Part shown: piece after piece, positions 1 through 10,430 of the stretch
Layout of the letters: every line of letters begins with the position of its first letter
Position numbering within the stretch: position 1 is the first letter of the stretch
Assembly: GCA_022747635.1 (NCBI GenBank)
Contig: JAKTNV010000003.1
Span: forward strand, 98,480,454-98,544,453
DNA length: 64,000 bases
Direction of reading: 5' to 3'
From: Hetaerina americana
Taxonomy: Eukaryota; Arthropoda; Insecta; Odonata; Calopterygidae
The notes under the pieces: model-generated
Database searches by the model: none
What the model was told of the DNA's origin: nothing
The model's input: only the letters and a program-made list of their open reading frames with translations
Made by a program: the position numbers and the translations under genes

Positions 1-1719
1 GTATATTATTTCATTCCCGCATAAATTTTTCTTATTTGTTTCAACAGCCCACTGCAAAGTCTGTTTCATTTCTACTTGACCCACGGCTAGCATTTATGCG
101 CGTGCAGTCTTTGCCTCGATAAGACACTTCATGGGAGAAATATATTTATAGCTTGCCGTTGATTCAGCATACATGACCACTTCTCTTCCCGAGAAGGGTT
201 TTCATTTCTTGTCCCCTCGCCACGTATGATACATTTGTTTAACTTATTTTTCCATTTTCTTAGATTCTTTCGTTGAATGAAATATTTGTAAGGTGTATTT
301 AAACACCAATATCTCTTACTATTTTGCTGAACCAATAATCCTAACTTAGGTTTTTAAAAAATAATATAGCAATCACTCCTCATCCTGTAATAACTTTTTC
401 ACTTTCCGAAAAGAGAATTTAAAGAATGATAGTCCTATTTTGGACAAAAGCATTTAAATCTTAGATGATTTTTTTATATTCAACATGCAATAAAATTTTC
501 AGTTTTAGTCCGTATAGCAATTCTATGAGAAGTCATTTTGTGTTTCGATTCTTGAACTTAGAAAACCTTGGTTGAGAATTATGAAAAAATTGTAGGTTTC
601 ATCAAACTGACTTGCGGTAAGACTGATATCATACAATACGTTGACTGCATCTTTTCTAATGATTCGAGATATGATTTCACCTGATGAAGCCAAAAGTCGG
701 TGAAACGCGTTGTACTGGGAAATAAAGTCTTTGAAAACTTTAAATCTCTTCTGATATGGACATCAAACAATTTCACGAAGTGAAGACTGAAAGTGTGAAG
801 TATATGACCCCACAAGTTTGAGGTAGATGCTATTTGGTTGATTAAAATACACGGTATATTGGGTGGCCAACACTTGCAATAATTCTATTTTCTTTTAAAC
901 AATTGGTCAATTATGACGGAAGCAGATGTAATAAGATGATTATTTAGTTTTTGTTCCTTTTTAAAACCCTTTGAGCCAAACTTTGTAAAAATCTGAGCAA
1001 TTTCATTTCCCAGTAACCATAACGACAAGGAAAAGTTATTAGACACATATCAAAACAAATGAAACTATCCAGCAATGTATAGTATTATATTGATGCTAAG
1101 TGTTTGTTGTTTGTGTAATTCATGCAGAAAATATACGTTCCCTGAAAATTATTAGTCAAAAATTTTTATACGTGTTAACAATCTTCCACAAGACATTTCT
1201 CTCTTACTGTTGCTTCCTCCAGATACGTAAGCTTTTAAACATATGCTTAAATTGCGCACAATATAATCATCTCTTCCCTACCTTTTTAAAATAATAATCT
1301 TCCTACTGCCCTTTTTATTCTTAATCCTTAAGTGAATGACCATTCTAACACTACTTTTCCAGGAAATTTCCCCCACAGTCCCCATTACCGAAATCTAACA
1401 CTGCGTTCCACAACCGCAAAATCAGATCTTTGAAGAAAATACTAAGGGTGATTAATAAAATCGGAATGAGAGCTCGGAACGGCTCATAATTTACTAAATA
1501 TTAAATCCAAAGAAACTGCGGGAGATACCGCAACAGTAACTTTTAACGGAGTCATCAGCTAATATGCATTTCAATGCAACAGTTTCAGAGTGTAAAATCA
1601 TTTGCCTTGACCGGGAGTTGCATTGCACTAAATATTGGTTTGTGAACTAAATATATAAAAAAAAGAAAATAGCCAAAGAAACTTTCCTACATAACATAAT
1701 CTCGAAAGAAAATTGCAAT
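1..1719. other. AT-rich DNA, no gene seen
   Basis: Apart from the repeat at 655-812, I see nothing supportable on either strand. Confidence 0.5.
655..812 (+). repeat. Dispersed repeat with CTGATGA...GAAAC hairpin motif
   Basis: CTGATGA at 681-687 is followed by a short imperfect stem and GAAAC at 702-706, then a tail. Part of the tail, about 721-807, is recognisably similar to 47187-47269 (both contain CACGAAGTGAAG). This is probably the 3' end of a retroelement of unknown class. No ORF of the source element is seen. Confidence 0.5.
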
Positions 1720-2935
1720 AAATTTTATAAGGATATGCGGAGGAGAAAAGGCAACAGGGAAAACACAACAGCTTTAAAAATGGAGGATAGAACACTAATC
1801 ATAGACGATAAGGAAAAGGCTAATATATTTACTAATTGATATGCAAGTTTATTCAAAGGGATGGTAAACAGAATAGTCTGTAAATACACCTCTCAGTCGG
1901 CAAAGAGGTGAAAACATATTAAAACGAAGAGCACGGAAATTTTTGGAAAAATTAGGAAAACGAGGAAAAATAAACCAAGACGGCCATGTGGAATTCAATG
2001 GACTTGCACAAATTGGGTGGTAGTGTAGTTTCAAACTATAGAAATCATTATTAAATGTTACCATACACAAATATTCCCGGCCAAATACTTGGAAGGAGGC
2101 ATATGTAACACCAATTTTCAAAGGAGGTGATTAGGCACTATTTGATACTCATAGACCGGCAAGCTTTACATGAATTGTATGCAAGATATTAGAAAATATA
2201 ATTGGTTATTATCTCTGTGATTTTAGGGGATAGAAAGATTTGGTTGTACAGTCACCAATATGGCTTCAGAAAAGGACACTCTTGAGAAAATCAGTTATTA
2301 GAGTTTTGTCAAAATACATTCTCCTTTATTGATGCCGGAATAGAAAGTCGATGCTATTATAGTTGACCTGTCACAAACCTTTGACAAAGTTGACCACGAT
2401 CGCTTACTGTTTAAGATGGGCCAATTACCCCTAGAAACATAAGGAAAAGGCATATAACACCCTGGTATGACCAATTTTAGAGTACTCATCACTTGTATGG
2501 GCCCCGCACGATGAAGGACATTTTACAAAACTTGATAAAGTACAAAAAAAACCTGCCAGGCATGTACTGGGGAAGTATGGAGGATGGAGAGTGTGACTCA
2601 AATGTTAAAAACGCTGGGTTGGGAACCATTACAAAGTAGGAAAAAATAAGCAGACTTTGTGGGATGTTCCGCATTCTGAAAGAGGGAAAGCTTGGGCAGT
2701 ACTTAGGAAAGAGGCGGGAAATCCAAATTTTATATAGATGAATGATCACAAATTCAAGATAAAATGACGGGCGTATGGAACAAATTCATAAAAAATTTCA
2801 TTTATTAATAAAACAATTGTTAATTGAAAGAGTTAACCAACAACACTATTCAAGCTCTTTCCTAGTAGGGTAAATACTTTAAAGAAAAGATGTAAGCAAT
2901 TTATACAAAAATTTGATTCATGCGTTGTGTAAAAT
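1720..2935 (+). pseudogene. Decayed L2/CR1-like LINE, reverse transcriptase fragment
   Basis: Plus-strand reading in shifting frames gives the typical order of a non-LTR retrotransposon ORF2. A segment with DDKEKANIFTN and YASLF (1723-1860) precedes WKEAYVTPIFKGGD (about 2088-2132). IVCKILENII (about 2176) is followed by QYGFRKGHS (about 2258) and then the palm motif VDLSQTFDKVDHDRLLFKM (about 2360-2417). The text then jumps directly to the thumb-like LEYSSLVWAPHDEGHFTKLDKVQK (about 2477-2550) and TQMLKTLGWEPLQSR (about 2600). The stretch that should hold the FADD catalytic motif is missing, so there is an internal deletion near 2420-2470, plus many stops. No intact protein is possible. The clade assignment is by resemblance only. 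Confidence 0.85.
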
Positions 2936-3376
2936 TGTACGTAACCGCTTAGTTTTGGTTCTTTTCCTCTTGATTGGGACTCTGATGTTAATGAAACAGG
3001 GATTTTATTTTTATTTAAGCCATTGGAGTTTCAAATTTTATTTTGGGTGTGTTTTTTTGACTGATTTAATTCATTATCTTTTGTGATATTGGTTGAATTT
3101 CAGAAATCATGTTATTTTTCCAAGGCAAGTTTGATTGTAGTATTTAGGATTTGTTCGCCACCTTTGCCATATTGTCACTCTAAACAAGTTCATTTTATTA
3201 ATAATAATAAATCGTCTTATCCTCTATTTTTTCCTAATTAATTTCTCCATTGCTCTCTGTGAGTTTAGAAGAATGTAGACTAGATCTCAGAAGCTGATCC
3301 AATATGAGCTCATACTCATTTGCTTTGCTACTCTCAATGAACACTTGCACATATTATGCAACACTACTCTCATCAT

Positions 3377-3378
<2 letters not shown>

Positions 3379-3430
<52 letters not shown>
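3379..3430. repeat. (TA)n microsatellite
   Basis: An uninterrupted AT-dinucleotide tract at the tail of the minus-strand SINE copy. Confidence 0.95.
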
Positions 3431-3432
<2 letters not shown>

Positions 3433-3617
3433 TCATATATACAGAAACAGATATAAGGAAAAGGGATAGGAACACATATAAAGGACGAACACAATAGAGG
3501 TGGGGAAGGCGGAATCGAACGGATCACAAGAGTAAAAATATCTCCTCAACCGGGACTCGAACACCGGATCTTTCCACTTGCCGGGCGGATGCTCTTAACC
3601 ACTTGAGCTATCGAGGA
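3431..3617 (-). repeat. tRNA-derived SINE, minus-strand copy
   Basis: Read on the minus strand, a tRNA-like head starts at 3617 (TCCTCGA), has an A-box-like TAGCTCAAGTGG and a B-box-like GTTCGAGTCC, and closes its acceptor stem at 3543. A non-tRNA body of about 110 bp follows to 3431 and then a (TA)n tail (3379-3430). 3431-3601 is a perfect inverted copy of 3805-3975. The architecture (tRNA head, unrelated body, simple-repeat tail) is that of a SINE. Confidence 0.8.
3543..3617 (-). ncRNA. tRNA-like SINE head (anticodon GGC, not a functional tRNA)
   Basis: The acceptor stem (TCCTCGA/TTGAGGA) pairs fully with two wobble or terminal A-T pairs, the D arm GCTC/GAGC pairs, and the anticodon arm TCCGC/GTGGA pairs with loop CCGGCAA. 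The loop gives anticodon GGC (Ala), but position 33 is C instead of the near-universal U, and the T stem needs a bulged base. It continues directly into the SINE body. It is best read as a Pol III promoter-bearing SINE head. Confidence 0.6.
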
Positions 3618-3804
3618 TATGTAATTTACCCTGAGATCCGTGGGTCTTATATGTCGCCAAGCGCCCCGATTCTTTCAGCCAAGAGATGGCGTCAGGGGGC
3701 AGTTTCACCCACCAAAGGAGAAATAGACAATACACAAGGAAAGGAAAGGACAGTGGGTTAGAATTCATACAACATCATACAGGAAAGGAACAGAGTTAAG
3801 AACA
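3602..3804. other. Spacer between the inverted SINE copies
   Basis: This 203-bp stretch includes the outer part of the tRNA-like head (to 3617) and unique sequence with a GAGATGGCG motif. No coding potential was seen. Confidence 0.5.
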
Positions 3805-3975
3805 TGGTTAAGAGCATCCGCCCGGCAAGTGGAAAGATCCGGTGTTCGAGTCCCGGTTGAGGAGATATTTTTACTCTTGTGATCCGTTCGATTCCGCCTT
3901 CCCCACCTCTATTGTGTTCGTCCTTTATATGTGTTCCTATCCCTTTTCCTTATATCTGTTTCTGTATATATGAGT
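3805..3975 (+). repeat. tRNA-derived SINE, 5'-truncated plus-strand copy
   Basis: This copy starts inside the D arm of the tRNA-like head (TGGTTAAGAGC) and runs through the same body to TATATGAGT, followed shortly by (TA)n at 4014-4075. All 171 positions match the inverted copy at 3431-3601 by eye. The first ~18 bases of the tRNA-like head are missing. Confidence 0.8.
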
Positions 3976-4009
3976 ATTTATTCGCCGTTTGGCGGGATTT
4001 CGTGTTTGA

Positions 4010-4013
<4 letters not shown>

Positions 4014-4075
<62 letters not shown>
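4014..4075. repeat. (TA)n microsatellite
   Basis: An uninterrupted TA tract beyond the tail of the plus-strand SINE copy, mirroring the one at 3379-3430. Confidence 0.95.
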
Positions 4076-4077
<2 letters not shown>

Positions 4078-4699
4078 AGGTAAAGTTTCTCTTGTTTTAA
4101 TAAAAACTTTTTAATTTGATGAAAAGAAATGTCACTTCTAGGAATCAAGGAATCATTAGGATTTATGATGGCAGTATTTATAATACTGGAGAGGAAGGAG
4201 ACTAGAGGATTCAGTAAATTTAAATTTCTTAGCCACTCTTTAATTCTGAGGTTTCCCTAAAATCCACGAAATCGGTGATGTGGTTGTTTAGACAGTTTCT
4301 ATTGGTACCCTAAAAATACTAATCTACGAAATGCCACGTATCAGAAGAAAATGGCTGTAGGACCACTCATAATCCTATCATGAAGTGTTGATATATGTAC
4401 AGAAAATTGTGTTCCTGCCTTTTCATAGAGACAAGGCTACTCCCACGTGAAATGATCACGTAAATTAAGTTACATCTTTGGCTAACTCATATTGTGGTAT
4501 TTACAGTCTTACTATTTATGCATCTAACTTTATCATTACACTCTTTAACTCTGCGTCACGTAAGGTTCAAATTGAAATTTAAAACATTATTGTAAAAACA
4601 TGTTTGAGCTAAAACACAGTTTTTCCTAAGTTTAACTGTTCAACCGGTTTTTATTAACACATTGACGACTATACTGTGAGTCAAAAGTATAAAAAAGTA
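4076..4699. other. AT-rich DNA, no gene seen
   Basis: Unique AT-rich sequence without recognisable features. Confidence 0.5.
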
Positions 4700-5345
4700 G
4701 TTTTCCACACCGCCATTTCATATACTACCAAAATTTCAGGGTCTGATCCCATTTCATACCACCATCCCATCTTTTTCTATCACTTCTTCGTTTTTTGAAG
4801 CATTTGTTACTGCCTCTCTAACTTCGGCATTCATCCCCTCCATAGTACTTCACCAGTGCTAATTTGCATGCCTCCACCCTTACCTCCTCCAACGGGGGCC
4901 CATCACTCCTCCCACATCCCCTGTCCGATGTGGACTCCCGCTGGTGCCACTCCAGCTATCTCCGCCCTATCCAATTTCCTCACTCCCTCACTCTGCACAA
5001 CATTTCTCGTTCCTACCCGTTCCCGTTATACATATATTTTCCCTTCCTTTCCTTCCATCTATCCCTCTCACATACACGCCCCTTGTAAATTGTATGTTAA
5101 AATCTAATTTATGAGGATTTCTCATATCTTTCCCTTCTACCTTTTTCCCCCACGCCTAAACCGTTTCCCCGTCGACCCTTTCCGCTTCCAGCCCCCGGCC
5201 ATCTACCGCCCTCCCACTTTCACGAGCACACCCACGCATTTTGGGTAGCCTCAGCAATTTGCTTCTCCTCGGAAACCCTGCAATCCCCGGGCCTATTTCT
5301 CTATCCCCCGCGGGCCAGGGCAGGCCATTTTCGCGAACGGCATCG
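4700..5345. other. Pyrimidine-rich GC island
   Basis: C/T-rich on the plus strand with a CCGCCATTT PHO-like core at about 4709-4717. Overlapping frames encode only Pro/Ser/Thr-rich strings. No gene recognised. Confidence 0.4.
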
Positions 5346-6879
5346 CCATGATCCCAAAATATTTTACTTAAATATCACAGCTGGTGAACTTGGTTTCGTT
5401 TCATAATCCGATATTTTACTCAAAGCATGGATGTGTATGCATGAGCCAAAGTTCGAGCCGAAAAATGAATTTTAACACTGAAATGTTACACTTTTTACTT
5501 TAATGAATACATAAACGATAAAAAAATATTGTTTTTTAATTCATTATGAACTTTGTGGAACCTAGAAAGTTAATATAAAGAGAGAACATCATTTACTATA
5601 TGATGTTATTTTTTCTTATGATGAATGCTCAGATATTACGAAAATTTTGTAAAATGCACTATTATGTACGTTAAAAATTACTAGGCATTCTAATCAATTT
5701 ATTAAATAAATTTCCAAATGCAATCCTAATTATTTCTATTCCATCTAAAGAGACAACAATAAACTTTTTGGAACACGTAGAATATTTTACATAAACAAGG
5801 CTCATGCAAGTTCGTGATCGCTCTCATTTATTTACTAAACACTGTCTATTCACAGGGTAATCATATTACGTCAAGAATACATCTTTGTCTATTTTAGGCA
5901 GTAATATAATAAGTAAGCATTAATTAGCTCTCTGAGCTGCTCGAGTTCACATGGCTTCATGCAATAGCCAAGAGGCCATTTCTTTCGAGCCAAAATAAAA
6001 GGACGCAGTTTTGACCCTATATTTCCATGACGACTTCCAGACGTGTTGTCGTAAATAATACTGGGTAGACAAGACAAAGAGAAAATACAAGTAGAAAAAT
6101 ACAGAAAAACAAGTGAAATAACGTGAAAATTACGATGCAGTAAATTAAAAGAGGTAATTCGCGTTCTTTTCGTAAAATTTATTTTAATTGACACTCAACG
6201 AGTACGTATTAGAGAGGAAGTATACTCATGTTAAGGTACTAGTAAATCTGAAGAAAATACGTAAATTTTAATATTTTGATAATGGCAAGTAACGTTCATG
6301 CAGCAAAAAGATACTCATTAATGGTGATTACAACGGAGTGAAAAAAATAGAAGCTTTGAAGAATTTGATACTCTTGCGAATTCATTTTATACCATGTTAA
6401 TATTTTTTAATTTATTTCAAAATATTAATCATTCCTCGTGGTTTATCATATACTAATTAGTTTGAAACATGTGTAATCTGCTACAATAATTTGGAAAAAC
6501 CTTAAAAATAATATCAATTTTCGACTTAAATCGTTTCCCTAATCAATAAATTGAAATAATGATCAATTTAAATACATCGACGAAACGTTTGAACATTTTG
6601 AAAATTATGTATTACTCCAAATTGCGGCCATTTCTTAAATTATGATTTTTCACGTACATTTAAAATACCCGGCCAATGAAGTTTACGTGTAAAACACAGA
6701 ACAAATGTGTATTCACAATGGGAACAATAAAGAGTAAGTGCAACCAATTTAGTTCTAAGTGATTCACTATAAATTTCCCTATATCACATCCCTCGATTCT
6801 CATACGAAAATACCATAAAAAGTTTAGGGTGTGATAGCGTGACATCGTCACCGGCAACCCACCACGCCTTAAGGCATAA
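5346..6879. other. AT-rich DNA, no gene seen
   Basis: A GCGGCCATTTCTT PHO-like core at about 6624-6636 is the only motif noted. Open frames are short and unrecognised. Confidence 0.5.
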
Positions 6880-7640
6880 AGTGTTGAGCTCCGAAAAGTT
6901 TGAGGAAGACGGAAGCCAGGGCGCGGCGGATTGAGGCGGGGGCCGAAAGGAGTGGGGCGGTGAAGCCGTGCCGTTTGAGAGGTGGAGTGAGGATGATGGT
7001 GGGCAAGGGGAGGGAGAGAGTGTTGTAAGAGGAATACCCAGATGAATAGGGCGACATATTTACGGGTGGGTGTGGATTGAGGGAAGGGCGTAGAAGTAGG
7101 AGAGCGAAAGAGTAAGGGGAGCGAAGGAGTAGGAGTGGAGGGGCAAAATAAAGGCAGTATGGACGTGAGATAGAGGGAAATAAGGAGTAGGAAAGAGGGA
7201 TCTCAGAAGCATGACGAGGGAATGGAAGGGAGAGGGGTGCAGGGCCGCGTCGCGGGAAGGCATATTTTTTTGTTGCGAGAGGAGAAGTGGGTCGTTGGTG
7301 AGGAGGTGGACACGCGCGGAGAACCGGGGCGGGAGGAATGCCGCCGCCGTCACCGTGGCTTCATGCCGCCCCGGCTCCTAGAAATATGTATCTCACTCGC
7401 CGCGTGCTTCCACGGCCGAGCCTCCCTGGTGTTCATACCAGGAGGGTGGGTGGGCGGGTGGGAAGGTGAGCAGAGGCGGTCGTACGGGAAGAAAGAGGGA
7501 GAAAAGGGTTCGCTAAGAGTTTAGTGGGTGGGCGCTGAGGGTGGTGGTGTGAGATATTGCCGTATGCTGTTGTCGTGGATACGCACTGCTCACAAAGGAT
7601 TTCGAGAGTGCAGCGACGTCGGGGATGAGAGAGGGAACCA
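6880..7640. other. Purine-rich GC island in intron-side DNA
   Basis: Strong G/A skew at 6980-7230, then balanced GC-rich sequence to 7640. The open frames on both strands (about 7060-7353 minus, 7222-7524 plus) overlap each other and look like composition artefacts. Confidence 0.4.
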
Positions 7641-8090
7641 TGCTTGACTCAAAGATTTATATGGTGGAATAGGTAAACAGCAGAGTGAAAGGAGCAATTT
7701 TTTAATGCCAAAACATTTTTCCCCAGGGAGAAAATGAAGAATAATACAGGAGAACTTTACCTCTCTGAAAAATGATTACCTGAAACCGGAAATATATGTT
7801 GCATGGATATGGTTGTGTGCTCAAAAAATGTAGTACGTAGTAAGCATATCAACTGGATTTTGGCTGATTCAGAAATTATAATTGGAAAGAAGTTAATAAA
7901 TCAATTAAATTCTTAGTTTACATCACTAAATACTGTACATTTTGGCCATACAATTAATCCAAGTTACCCCGCAGAGTAATTTTAAGATACGCTAAGACGA
8001 ATAACACAAAGATATAGCCAACGAAAAAAAATATCACCTTTGAGTATCCGGTTATCAAAATATTTACCAATTAATTATTATAAAAATACT

Positions 8091-8250
8091 GAATAGTTTC
8101 AGACATGATGTGGTGGAATTGAAACATGATAAATAACGGATATTAGAAATTTTCTTCTGCAAAAGTTTAATTATACGACTCAGTTTCGATGTTTTATACT
8201 ATCTTCAGGTTTGGACCAGACCCTTCAGATATGGATCTGAAGTTGATTTA
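8091..8250 (-). repeat. Dispersed repeat with CTGAAGA...CGAAAC motif
   Basis: On the minus strand this reads a perfect 8-bp inverted repeat CTTCAGAT/ATCTGAAG (8223-8242), then CCTGAAGATAG...ATCGAAACTG (8209-8181), then a tail at 8155-8091. The tail is homologous to 39812-39747 (shared TATCCGTT and GTCTGAAACTA). Confidence 0.5.
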
Positions 8251-8940
8251 ATACATCTAAATGCGGTCGATCAAACCTAACCTGTGGAATGTTACTACTA
8301 TCTGTCTTCATTTTAAAAATATGGCTTTTATTTTACCACAGTAATTAAAAACGCTCCAAATATAGGGCGTAACATAAAAAGAAATTCTGCACAAGAGTAG
8401 ACCAACAAGTTATTTCTAGTAGATAATATATCCAACATACATAAATTAAAAAAATTAAAATTAAAACAAACAAAAAAAATGAATGGATATATATGGAGTT
8501 AAGGAAATCTTTTTGAAATTGGTGAATTTGAATGTGAAACTTCTTTGAGTTATATGCTCAGAAAGCATAAAATTAAAAAAAATAGAAGTACGCAAGTCAT
8601 AATGATTACTGGCATTATTTGATTCCAAACTTTTAAAATACACATAAGGAGGTCTCTTGAAACAAGAAATATAATAAATACTAAAAGTCTGTTAGTAATT
8701 GACGCAAAGCCTAATACAATTGGCACAGCATACCGCATAAATAGTTTCATTTTCCTAAAGAAATAGTAAAAAGATAATTACTGCATGAATGGTTTCTCAC
8801 TTTGACCAAATAACGTCTTGGAAAATACGTCTTAATTCTTAGTGAAAATATTTTAGCTAAATAAAAATTGAATTACTTATTTAGTTAAATACCAAGCTTA
8901 AAATCGAGAAAATATGTTGTTAATTTTTGTTGAACACATT

Positions 8941-10430
8941 ACAATTTCCCCCATGCATTACCAATGTTATCGCGAGAGTAGGTGATAAAGTTTCCGTCTG
9001 CACCCTATTCCTCACACTCCAAACAAAACATGAACACTTCCCACCCCTACAAGAGCACGCAACCTCCCCGCTCCCACCATCCTGGTATCAATCCTCCCCA
9101 CCTTAAAATCCATCAAGCCCATAAGCTATATCTCTCTGCGGAGCAGAGAGTGGAGTGGGAGAGCATTGCCTCCTGGGTGGAGGGGGAGAGGGCCTCACAT
9201 GGTTAGGAAAGAGAGCACTGCTCATTCCGATCCCCGTCGTGTCCTTCCTACCAACAGAGCCTCTTCCCTTGTCCCCATCCCCCGCACAGCACCAGCACCC
9301 TCCCTCCATGGAATGTCACCGGCTCCTATTCCTCCATGCTGTATCTTTCCATGGAAGAGGAGGGGCACGATGTCCTCTCCTCCTCCACTCCTTCCTTTTT
9401 CCATCCCCTCGCCCCCCGATCCAGAGGTACGACGCCGCGGGAGAAAGGAGTGGCCCCGTCTCTTCAAATTCACAGGCAAATACATGGGGGGGCGTAGGAA
9501 TACAGTGGAAGACTGTAACGTATAGGTGAAGGAGAGAGACTGTAAGAAAAGAGTGTGAGGGAGGTTGGATATTAGGAAGGGGATGCGTAGTTGGGCGGTT
9601 GAGGAAGTGGAAAGGGTTTGGAGACTGGGGAATCCGGATTTTAAAGATGGAAGGAAAATGGGGGTAAGGGGTGAGGGTATTGGCAGCGGAGCTTGGTAGG
9701 CTAAGCGGAAGAACGGGAAGAGAAAACGCGGGAGAAGAAGTTGATGGCCGGGTGGAATGGGGGAAGAGTTGGAGGCAGGAGGAAATGAGAGAACGAGTAC
9801 CTAGTGAATAATTTATTCAGCGACCCTGATAGGCAGGGTCGGTAAACAAGAAGAGGTTGGAACGAGGTAGGAGGGTTGGAACGGAGATATGGGTGTGGAT
9901 GGGGGGCGCAGGAGTCCCTTGGAGGGGGTTGCAGAGATGGACGGATGCTGAGGAAGAGAAGAAAGAGAACTGGGCAAAGAGAGAAAAGAAGAAACACGAG
10001 GAAGGGAATACCTGCTTGTTACCTGTTTTTCCAAGATATCCAGCCCCTACCAGAAGAAAGTCTCTCCCCCTCCATTATCTCTCTCTCTCCCAGTTCCTTC
10101 CTTCTTTCCTCATCCCTCTGCCATACTATCTATCCATTTTCCTTCTCCATATGCTCATCTCTCTTGTCCCACCCTCTCATCCAATCCCATCGTGCCCACC
10201 CATTTCCCTCCTTCAACCAAATTCATTTTCGGCGCTTCCATGTCCTATTCCACCCGCTGCTTCTTTCTCATCTTTAGAATCTTCATCAATCATCTGAAGG
10301 GTATCAAGCTCTCTTAGTCGGACCCACCCTCTTGGGCACTCTCTCTCTCTCTCTTATATGCACGGGACGCTTCGTTCGACCACTGCCAGCAGGGAAGCCC
10401 ACAACGCCATTTTGGACTTGAAAACTCTCT
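8941..10430. other. GC island with alternating strand skew
   Basis: It is pyrimidine-rich to about 9480, purine-rich at 9490-10010, then pyrimidine-rich again at 10030-10350 with a (CT)n run at about 10340-10353. A GCCATTTT PHO/YY1-type match lies at 10406-10413. Up to six overlapping open frames are present, none recognisable. Confidence 0.4.

Noticed and set aside
681..706. True hammerhead ribozyme
   Set aside because: The CTGATGA and GAAAC core strings are present, but stem II is short and displaced by one base and I could not draw a convincing stem III or stem I. Kept only as a motif observation.
3543..3617. Functional tRNA-Ala gene
   Set aside because: C at position 33, a bulged T stem, continuation into a repeat body, and a truncated second copy point to a SINE.
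3684..3697. CTCF site in the SINE spacer (AGATGGCGT)
   Set aside because: Only about 11 of 14 consensus positions fit, and the sequence lies within or beside a mobile repeat.
5889..6194. 101-codon minus-strand open frame
   Set aside because: AT-rich, no recognisable domain or splice context. It fits random expectation in 64 kb.
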